A stretch of 64,000 bases of DNA from Jeongeupia wiesaeckerbachi (GTDB taxonomy: Bacteria > Pseudomonadota > Gammaproteobacteria > Burkholderiales > Chitinibacteraceae): positions 992,001-1,056,000 of the forward strand of contig NZ_CP136946.1 of NCBI RefSeq assembly GCF_050916355.1. Direction: 5' to 3'. Positions 57,906 to 64,000 of this stretch are shown in pieces. The notes under the pieces are model-generated. The model was not told the DNA's origin. It made no database searches and saw nothing but the letters and a program-made list of their open reading frames with translations. Both the position numbers and the translations under genes were made by a program. Position 1 is the stretch's first letter; each line of letters opens with the position of its first letter.

Positions 57906-58970
57906 ATGTCGGCTCCACTGCCCGCGCGCGTGTTCAACCTGCGCGCCGAAATAGACCAGACCCTTGCAGTCGCCGCCACGCTGACGCACTCCCAACCGGC
58001 CGAAGCGCTCATGCTCGCCACGCAGGCCCAGCAACGTGCGCTGGCGATCCGCTACCGTGAAGGCGAGGCCCGCGCCTGGTTGCAGGCCGGCCGCGCGGCG
58101 TTTGCAATGCCCGATTGCGCCGAAGCGCATCCGGCCTGCATCGCGGCGGCCGAACTGGCCGACACCATCGGGGATCCGCTGCTGTGGAGCGAGGCGACCC
58201 ATATCGCCGCCGAAGTCCATTACGGCGGTGGCAGCTACCAACAGGCCGAAGCATACTGGCTGGCACTGCTCGCGCGTGGTCTCGCCGGCGGCCCGGCGCT
58301 GGCCCGGCTGCTCGGCTACCTCGGCATGGCCAAGCTCTACTTCATGCTGATTGCGCCGGAACCGGCGGCGTCGATGCTCGCCAAGGCAAGGCGCGAACTC
58401 CCCGACGTCGACCGGCTCGACATCCGCTTCGGCCTGCACATCAATATCGCCGCCCACCATTACCGCTGCGGCGATGACGACGCGGCCGTTGCCGAACTCG
58501 CCGCCGCCGAGGCCTTGTTGCCGCGACTGGGATTCTGCGAGTTCGAACCCGAGCTGTACTACTACCGCGGCTACCTGCTCAAGCGCCATGGCCGGCTGAT
58601 CGAAGCCCGGCACCAGTTCGAGCGTTCGCTGTCGCTCAATGGCAGCGCGCACAACCACTGGGGCAAGGTCGTCAATCTGGTGGCGCTTGGCGAAACCTGC
58701 CTCGATCAGGCCGAGCCGCACGCGGCCGACCACTATCTGCGCCGTGCGCTCGACGGTGCGATCCGCCTCGGCGCGCCGTATCTCGAAGCGCAGTGCCAGG
58801 CCGCGCTCGCGCGTGGCTGCGCCGACATCGGCGACACGCACGGCGAATTTGCCCACTGGCAGCGTCATTTCGCGCTGATGGAACAGCTCGAGCAGCGCGA
58901 CAACGCCACCGGCCGGCCCGACGCCATCGCCCAGCTCGGCGCCCGGATCGCCGCACTCGAAGCGGCTTAG
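57906..58970 (+). CDS. Tetratricopeptide-repeat protein
   Basis: A 354-residue cytoplasmic protein made almost wholly of helix pairs of TPR type, for example 'PAEALMLATQAQQRALAIRYREGEARAWLQAGRAAF', 'SYQQAEAYWLALL', 'LYYYRGYLLKRHGRLIEARHQFERSLSL' and 'WGKVVNLVALGETCLDQAEPHAADHYLRRAL'. The pattern resembles the helical regions of signalling proteins, but no enzymatic or DNA-binding domain follows. I cannot name a function. The stop overlaps the convergent cca gene by 4 bases. Confidence 0.7.
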   Translation: MSAPLPARVFNLRAEIDQTLAVAATLTHSQPAEALMLATQAQQRALAIRYREGEARAWLQAGRAAFAMPDCAEAHPACIAAAELADTIGDPLLWSEATHIAAEVHYGGGSYQQAEAYWLALLARGLAGGPALARLLGYLGMAKLYFMLIAPEPAASMLAKARRELPDVDRLDIRFGLHINIAAHHYRCGDDDAAVAELAAAEALLPRLGFCEFEPELYYYRGYLLKRHGRLIEARHQFERSLSLNGSAHNHWGKVVNLVALGETCLDQAEPHAADHYLRRALDGAIRLGAPYLEAQCQAALARGCADIGDTHGEFAHWQRHFALMEQLEQRDNATGRPDAIAQLGARIAALEAA

Positions 58971-60181
58971 GCGGCCAGCCGCGCCGCCTCGATCGCCTGG
59001 ATCCGTGCCGCACGCACCGCATGCGGTATCTGCGCCTTGTCGCTGCACGCTTGCGCAATCTCGCCGGCGTTGACGGTATTGGCCGCCGCCAGCTGCAGCC
59101 GCAACCAGTCGGGCTGCGGGTAGTCGCAAGCCTCGAAATTCAGCCGGCCACGGGCGTCGGCGAGGCAGGCGTCGAGAAATTCGTCGAAACGCGCCGGCTT
59201 GCGAAATGCATCGCAGCGGGTGAACAGCTCCAGGGTCGTATCGGCGCGCAATTCCTTCGCCCGGTGCACATGGGTATGGTCGCGGCAGACCATCACCGCC
59301 AGATCGCGACAATCGGCCGGCGCGCGGATGCGCTCGCACAAGGCCTCGACGACCTTCACGCCAGCGCCTTCGTGGCCGTAATGGCTCGGCAACACGTCCT
59401 CCGGCGTCAGCGGCTTGCCGAGGTCGTGGCACAGCGCGGCGAAGCGCGTCGTCAGCGGCCAGCGTTGGGCGGCGGCATAGTCGAGCACCATCATCACGTG
59501 CACGCCGGTGTCGACCTCCGGGTGGTAATCGGCGCGTTGCGGCACGCCCCACAACACATCGAGCTCGGGCGCGATCCGCGCCAGCGCGCCGCAGTCGCGC
59601 AGCAACGCGAACATCCGGCTCGGCGCATCGCACATCAGTCCCTTGGCGAACTCCTGCCAGACGCGCTCGGCCACCAGATGGTCGACTTCGCCGTCGGCCA
59701 CCATCTGCCGCATCAGGGCCATCGTCTCCGGCGCGACATCGAAGCCGAAGCGCGCGGCAAAGCGGGCGAGCCGCAGGATGCGCACCGGGTCTTCGACAAA
59801 GGCCGGCGACACATGGCGCAAGCACCGCGCCCGCAGATCGGCCCGACCGTTGAACGGATCGATCACCGCGCCGTGCGCATCCTCGGCGATCGCATTGATC
59901 GTCAGATCGCGGCGGGCGAGGTCCTCTTCCAGCGTGACATTGGGCTCGGCGTAGACGGTGAAGCCCTTGTAGCCGCGGCCCACCTTGCGCTCGGTCCGCG
60001 CCAGCGCGTACTCCTCCTGCGTCTGCGGGTGGAGGAAGACCGGGAAATCCTTGCCGACGGCGCGAAAGCCCTGCGCCTCCATCTCGCCGGTCGTCGCGCC
60101 GACGACGACCCAGTCGACGTCCTTGACCGGCAAGCCGAGCAGGCGGTCGCGCACGGCGCCGCCGACCTTGTAGATCTGCAT
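58967..60181 (-). CDS. cca: CCA tRNA nucleotidyltransferase (with HD domain)
   Basis: A 404-residue enzyme that adds or repairs the 3'-CCA end of tRNA. The class II nucleotidyltransferase head has 'YKVGGAVRDRLLGLPVKDVDWVVVGAT' with metal-binding Asp21 and Asp23; 'RRDLTINAIAED' and 'EDPVRILRLARFAARF' follow. The C-terminal HD domain ('FAALCHDLGKPLT', 'HVHRAKELR') is typical of gamma/beta-proteobacterial Cca with phosphohydrolase activity. The ATG at 60181 matches the family start. Confidence 0.96.
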   Translation of the reverse strand: MQIYKVGGAVRDRLLGLPVKDVDWVVVGATTGEMEAQGFRAVGKDFPVFLHPQTQEEYALARTERKVGRGYKGFTVYAEPNVTLEEDLARRDLTINAIAEDAHGAVIDPFNGRADLRARCLRHVSPAFVEDPVRILRLARFAARFGFDVAPETMALMRQMVADGEVDHLVAERVWQEFAKGLMCDAPSRMFALLRDCGALARIAPELDVLWGVPQRADYHPEVDTGVHVMMVLDYAAAQRWPLTTRFAALCHDLGKPLTPEDVLPSHYGHEGAGVKVVEALCERIRAPADCRDLAVMVCRDHTHVHRAKELRADTTLELFTRCDAFRKPARFDEFLDACLADARGRLNFEACDYPQPDWLRLQLAAANTVNAGEIAQACSDKAQIPHAVRAARIQAIEAARLAA

Positions 60182-60354
60182 AGTGTCCGGGGTTCTAAGC
60201 TTTGAAGGCTTCAATTGTAATGAGCTGACGGGCTGCGACTACAATCTTTGGGTCAGCGCGACGAACAAAACCCCGAAGCTGCGTTGCGCATGCCTTGCCA
60301 GCGTCGTTTCACCGGGTTGTATGAGTCGCACCCACCTTCGACAGGGAGTTCACC

Positions 60355-61287
60355 ATGAAAATCGCCAACGACGTTACCGCACTGATCGGCAACACGCCGC
60401 TCGTCAAACTCAACCGTGTCACCGCCGGCTGCGGCGCGACCATCGTCGCCAAGCTCGAATACATGAATCCGAGCCATTCGGTGAAGGACCGGATCGCCGT
60501 GAGCATGATCGACGCCGCCGAAGCCGCCGGCGTGATCAACGCCGACACGACCATCGTCGAGCCGACATCGGGCAATACCGGCATTGGTCTGGCGATGGTG
60601 TGTGCGGCGCGCGGCTACAAGCTGGTGCTGACGATGCCGGAAACGATGTCGAAGGAGCGCCGGGCGCTGCTGCGCGGCTACGGCGCCGAGCTGGTGCTGA
60701 CGCCGGGTCCGGACGGCATGGGCGGCGCGATCGCCAAGGCCCAGGCCATCGTCGACGCCAACGCCAACCACTTCATGCCGCAGCAGTTCGAAAACCCGGC
60801 CAACCCGGAAATCCACCGCAAGACCACGGCCGAGGAGCTGTGGAACGATACCGACGGGCAGATCGACATCCTGATCGCCGGCGTCGGCACCGGCGGCACG
60901 ATCACCGGCGTGTCCGAAGTCATCAAGGCGCGCAAGCCGTCGTTCCAGGCGATCGCGATCGAACCCGATGCCAGCCCGGTGCTGTCGGGCGGCGCCAAAG
61001 GCCCGCATCCGATCCAGGGCATCGGCGCCGGCTTCGTCCCGGCGGTACTGAACACCCATGCCTACGATGAAGTGATCCGCGTCACCAACGACGATGCATT
61101 CGCCACCGCCAAGGCAATGGCGACGCAGGAAGGCATCCTCTGCGGCATCTCGGCCGGTGCGGCGACATGGGCGGCGATCCAGGTCGCCAAACGGCCGGAA
61201 AACGCCGGCAAGCTGATCGCGGTGATCATCCCGTCGTTCGGCGAACGTTATCTGTCGACCAAGCTGTTCGAAGGCCTGACCGACTAA
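60355..61287 (+). CDS. cysK: Cysteine synthase A
   Basis: A 310-residue PLP enzyme that makes cysteine from O-acetylserine and sulfide. The lysine Schiff base is Lys44 in 'NPSHSVKDR', the substrate loop is 'EPTSGNTGIGLAMV', and the phosphate loop 'GVGTGGTITGVSEVIK' is present. 'PHPIQGIGAGFVP' supports CysK over CysM. AGGGAG precedes the ATG. It appears to be transcribed alone. Confidence 0.95.
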   Translation: MKIANDVTALIGNTPLVKLNRVTAGCGATIVAKLEYMNPSHSVKDRIAVSMIDAAEAAGVINADTTIVEPTSGNTGIGLAMVCAARGYKLVLTMPETMSKERRALLRGYGAELVLTPGPDGMGGAIAKAQAIVDANANHFMPQQFENPANPEIHRKTTAEELWNDTDGQIDILIAGVGTGGTITGVSEVIKARKPSFQAIAIEPDASPVLSGGAKGPHPIQGIGAGFVPAVLNTHAYDEVIRVTNDDAFATAKAMATQEGILCGISAGAATWAAIQVAKRPENAGKLIAVIIPSFGERYLSTKLFEGLTD

Positions 61288-61380
61288 GCGGCTCCGCTCG
61301 GCGGCGCCGGGCGGGCTTGCCATCAAGTTGCGGCATTTGCAGTCGATATTGATCGCAAATCGTCTTGAAGGAGTCCCGTC

Positions 61381-61668
61381 GTGGTCGCCGCCGTCTCGCC
61401 GCTCGGATACGAGCACCCCGTTTCCCGCACCGATCCGGTGGCCGCCGTGCACGCGCCGCAATCACGCCAGCTGGCGGCGTATCGGGCGGTCGATCCCGGC
61501 TGGAACGGCGTCGAGCGCCGCAGCGGCCACGACCGGCGCAACGGCGAGGAGCGGCGGCAACAGGCGCAAAAAGCGCTGCTCGACACGCGTGGCCGGCAGG
61601 ACAGGCGTTCACAAGGCCGCCGCGCGACCGATGCGGCCATTGCGACCTCGGTCTCGCTGCGCGTCTGA
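61381..61668 (+). CDS. Small arginine-rich hypothetical protein
   Basis: A 95-residue protein with a GTG start and a strong AAGGAG seven bases upstream. The middle holds a run of 'ERR...DRR...ERR' and 'QDRRSQGRR' segments, three to five arginine pairs at about 7-residue spacing, as in several small betaproteobacterial proteins of unknown role. There is no membrane segment. The positive patches may bind nucleic acid or acidic lipids, which is only a guess. The stop lies 5 bases from the convergent carboxypeptidase gene. Confidence 0.5.
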   Translation: MVAAVSPLGYEHPVSRTDPVAAVHAPQSRQLAAYRAVDPGWNGVERRSGHDRRNGEERRQQAQKALLDTRGRQDRRSQGRRATDAAIATSVSLRV

Positions 61669-61672
61669 ACAA

Positions 61673-62806
61673 TCAGTCTGCGCGGTTGACCACCGCCCAC
61701 AGCGGCGCCAGCACCGACGCGCCGAACTGGCGTGAACGCTCGCCGTTCCAGCCGACCTCGGGCACCGGTCGGTCGAAGGTGTCCTTGAACGGCATTTCGA
61801 TCGTGTAGGCGAGGCAACCGAAGGTTTCGCCGACCCATTTGGTCGCGATCGTCAGCGTATCCGGGCCGAACTTGCCGTTCTCGTAGCCGTGCAGCGTCTG
61901 GAAATCGGGGCTGGCCGAGCGCCATACTGCGTTGAACAGCGCTTGCAGCTCGGCCTGCGTGGACGAGAACGACGGAATGTCGTCGCAGCCGGACACGAAG
62001 TTGTGCGGAATCGCCTCATCGCCATGGATGTCGAGGAAGACATCGACGCCGGTTTGCTGCATCAGTTCGCGCACCCACAGCACCTCCGGGCTGCGCGCCA
62101 GCGACGGTGCACCCCATTCGCGGTTCAGGTTGGCGCCCATCGCATTGGTGCGCAGATTGCCGCGCACGCTGCCGTCCGGGTTCATGTTCGGCACGACGTA
62201 GAACACCGCTTTTTCCAGCAGCGCCCGGCCGAGCGCGTTCTGCGTATCGAGCAAGGCCTCGAGGAAGCCTTCGGCGAACCACTCGGCCATGCTCTCGCCC
62301 GGATGCTGGCGCGCGGTCAGCCAGACTTTTTGCTTGCCCGGAGTGTCGACGCCGATTTTCAGCGCATCGAAATCATGGCCGTCGGGCGTCACGCCCAGCG
62401 GCAGCAGCTCGACCCACGGCGACGCTTCGAGCGCACCGCCGATCAGCTGCTGGTGGCGCTCCCACGAATACGGCTCGAAATAGGCGAACCAGATCGCGTC
62501 GTGGCGCGGCGTATGGCGGATCGTCAGCGTCTGGCCATCGAAATCGGTCGGCACACGGAACCAGTTTTCGCGATCGTACGACGCGACCGCTTGGTAATCC
62601 GGCCAGCCGTCCGGGTACGCCGAACTTCCCGCATTCTCGATCCGCAGCACGCAATCGGTGTTCTTCGCGCCGGAAACGCGGAAATGGAACCACTGCGTGA
62701 ACGGCGACGCGTTGTCGGGCCGCAGCGCCAGGCGGACATTGGCCGGATCGCTCGCGTCGACGACGTCGATCGAACCGGAATCGAAATGGCTGCTGATGCG
62801 GATCAT
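61673..62806 (-). CDS. M14-family metallocarboxypeptidase of the cytosolic carboxypeptidase type
   Basis: A 377-residue cytoplasmic zinc carboxypeptidase. An N-terminal beta-sandwich domain (1-125) as in eukaryotic cytosolic carboxypeptidases precedes the catalytic domain. Zinc ligands are His168 and Glu171 in 'RQHPGESMAEWF' and His261 in 'DIHGDE'; substrate and catalytic residues lie in 'NPDG', 'NLNRE' and 'TIEMPF' (Glu337). There is no signal peptide. Eukaryotic relatives remove glutamates from tubulin; the bacterial substrate is unknown. AGGGAG precedes the ATG. Confidence 0.87.
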   Translation of the reverse strand: MIRISSHFDSGSIDVVDASDPANVRLALRPDNASPFTQWFHFRVSGAKNTDCVLRIENAGSSAYPDGWPDYQAVASYDRENWFRVPTDFDGQTLTIRHTPRHDAIWFAYFEPYSWERHQQLIGGALEASPWVELLPLGVTPDGHDFDALKIGVDTPGKQKVWLTARQHPGESMAEWFAEGFLEALLDTQNALGRALLEKAVFYVVPNMNPDGSVRGNLRTNAMGANLNREWGAPSLARSPEVLWVRELMQQTGVDVFLDIHGDEAIPHNFVSGCDDIPSFSSTQAELQALFNAVWRSASPDFQTLHGYENGKFGPDTLTIATKWVGETFGCLAYTIEMPFKDTFDRPVPEVGWNGERSRQFGASVLAPLWAVVNRAD

Positions 62807-62886
62807 GCTGGGCTCCCTGGGGCCGATACGGACCGGCCGGATTCTACGCGGCGCCTCGCTGCGGCCGAACGGTAGTAATCGCCGTT

Positions 62887-63849
62887 TCAGACCTCGAACG
62901 GATAGACCACACCGAGACCGGCGCGCGCGGCGTCGATCAGCGTGAGCATCGACCGTGAATGCGCATGGGTGACGATGGGGCTTTCGAGCATGCCGCCCTC
63001 GATCAGCGCGCCGAAGTGCGCGGCTTCGTAGTTGAGCCCGCTGCCGATCATCGGCGCGTCGAGCTCGACCTTGCGGCCGTCGGCGTAATGGATCGTCGCA
63101 CGGACCGGGTTCCACCACTTTTCATGGATCACGATATGTCCGCCGGGGGCGCCGAGCAGCGCGTCACCGCTGCCGGCGAGATCGAGTCCGCAATAGAGCT
63201 GGGCGATGCCGCCTTCGTGCCGGACGTTGACGCTGGCGAAGGCGTCGACGCCGCCGTGCAGCCGGCCGAGCACCTGCACCTCCTGCACCGGGCCGAGCCA
63301 GTCGACCGCAAGGAAGGCACTGTAGATGCCGATATCGAGCAGGCTGCCGCCGGCCATCTCCGGACGCCACAGCATGTGATCCGCCGGCACGCCGGGATTG
63401 GCAAAGCCGGCGCGGACGAAACCGACCGGGCCGATCGGGTCGGCGGCGAGGTGATCGCGCAGCTTGCGGTACAGCGGGTAGAACGGTGGCTTCATCGCCT
63501 CCATGAACAGCTTGCCATGCTCGCGCGCGGCGGCAAGAACGCTGTCGAGTTCGGCCACGCTGATCGCCGCCGGTTTCTCGCACAGCACGTGCTTGCCGAC
63601 AGCGAGCGCCTGGACCGCCAGCCTGGCGTGGCTGGTGTGCGGCGTGGCGATGTAGACCGCATCGACATCGCTGCGCAGCAGCGCTTCGAGCTCGGCGTAG
63701 ACGGCACCACCGAATTCGCGGGCAAAGGCATCGGCCTTGTCGGTATTGCGGTTCCACACCGCGGTGAGCGTCGCATCGGCGACATGCTCCAGGCCCTGCG
63801 CGAAACGGCGGGCGATATTGCCGCAGCCGATCATGCCCCAACGAATCAT
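62887..63849 (-). CDS. Gfo/Idh/MocA family NAD(P)-dependent oxidoreductase
   Basis: A 320-residue dehydrogenase. The Rossmann start 'WGMIGCGNIARRFAQGL' binds the dinucleotide; 'VDAVYIATPHTSHARLAVQALAVGKHVLCEKPAA' contains the EKP motif with the catalytic lysine, and the C-terminal domain has 'GGSLLDIGIYSAFLAVDWLG'. The pattern is close to trans-dihydrodiol/D-xylose dehydrogenase-like members, but the substrate is unknown. AGGAGA precedes the ATG. Confidence 0.9.
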   Translation of the reverse strand: MIRWGMIGCGNIARRFAQGLEHVADATLTAVWNRNTDKADAFAREFGGAVYAELEALLRSDVDAVYIATPHTSHARLAVQALAVGKHVLCEKPAAISVAELDSVLAAAREHGKLFMEAMKPPFYPLYRKLRDHLAADPIGPVGFVRAGFANPGVPADHMLWRPEMAGGSLLDIGIYSAFLAVDWLGPVQEVQVLGRLHGGVDAFASVNVRHEGGIAQLYCGLDLAGSGDALLGAPGGHIVIHEKWWNPVRATIHYADGRKVELDAPMIGSGLNYEAAHFGALIEGGMLESPIVTHAHSRSMLTLIDAARAGLGVVYPFEV

Positions 63850-63946
63850 CTGTTTCTCCTGACGGCCGCCGGGCTCAGCGCGGCAGCCATTTACATACAG
63901 TTGTGTTCTTTTATAACCAAAGGCTTTGCCGGTGGTGTACGCGGCG

Positions 63947-64000
63947 CTAACGCGCGCGCGGCGTGAAGCGAAAAGCGGTCACGACGATCTCGGGCGGCTT
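63947..64000 (-). CDS. 3' end of an unidentified gene running in from the right edge
   Basis: The minus strand from the right edge is open to a TAG at 63947-63949 and reads KPPEIVVTAFRFTPRAR before the stop. The hydrophobic 'EIVVTAFRF' followed by a basic tail looks like a genuine C-terminus, but 17 residues are too few to name a family. The open frame could also be chance. Confidence 0.3.
   Translation of the reverse strand, partial: KPPEIVVTAFRFTPRAR

Noticed and set aside
1..64000. CRISPR arrays, rRNA genes, integrases and attachment sites
   Set aside because: I saw no regularly spaced direct repeats of CRISPR type, no rRNA-like sequence, no integrase or transposase, and no tRNA with a duplicated 3' end near the T6SS island.

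Overview
The window is about 64 kb of GC-rich bacterial chromosome with densely packed genes. The gene content suggests a betaproteobacterium, probably of the order Neisseriales (this is inference): tol-pal followed by queE/queC, the ftsY-ftsE-ftsX-rpoH order with rsmD divergent, a fused peroxiredoxin-glutaredoxin, an AlgZ/AlgR-type pair, a cysteine-depleted DksA and a BPSS1780-like membrane protein. I saw no rRNA, tRNA, CRISPR array, transposase or complete prophage.

Layout. 1-3.1 kb: end of an amino-acid ABC transporter (binding protein, permease), a MalY/PatB C-S lyase and a hexapeptide acetyltransferase. 3.2-8 kb: purine genes purE-(small membrane protein)-purK and purC, with an AlkD-like glycosylase and an aquaporin between them. 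8-17.2 kb: membrane proteins (hemolysin III family, an ALG10-like glycosyltransferase, two TSUP permeases, a large MscS channel), a diguanylate cyclase-like protein with a degenerate active site and a PfkB sugar/nucleoside kinase. 17.4-19.9 kb: thiol redox enzymes. 19.99-25.4 kb: an AT-rich type VI secretion cargo island on the minus strand, consisting of vgrG, a two-domain peptidoglycan hydrolase and a secreted putative immunity protein. 25.5-33.7 kb: MFS/AraC pair, globin-like protein, ComM, LytS/LytTR two-component pair, DgkA. 33.9-39.7 kb: acetate kinase and a MaoC-phosphotransacetylase fusion, a lipoyl-like protein without its lysine, DAHP synthase, a Zur-like regulator, DksA and a cytochrome c. 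39.8-43.8 kb: tonB-like-ruvC, then ruvA-PAP2-ruvB. 43.9-52.7 kb: two tandem secreted paralogs with copied promoters, tolQRAB-pal-cpoB, then queE-clcA-queC. 52.7-57.4 kb: rpoH under an exact CIRCE element, ftsX, ftsE, ftsY, rsmD. 57.5-64 kb: ferredoxin, TPR protein, cca, cysK, a metallocarboxypeptidase and a Gfo/Idh/MocA oxidoreductase.

The two most interesting items are these. (1) The VgrG-effector-immunity cassette, whose low-GC DNA begins inside the 3' end of vgrG. This suggests that the VgrG tail and its cargo were exchanged as a unit. (2) A family of five dispersed intergenic repeats of about 120-190 bp. Each is centred on a short hairpin, and in one copy the hairpin arms carry compensating substitutions.
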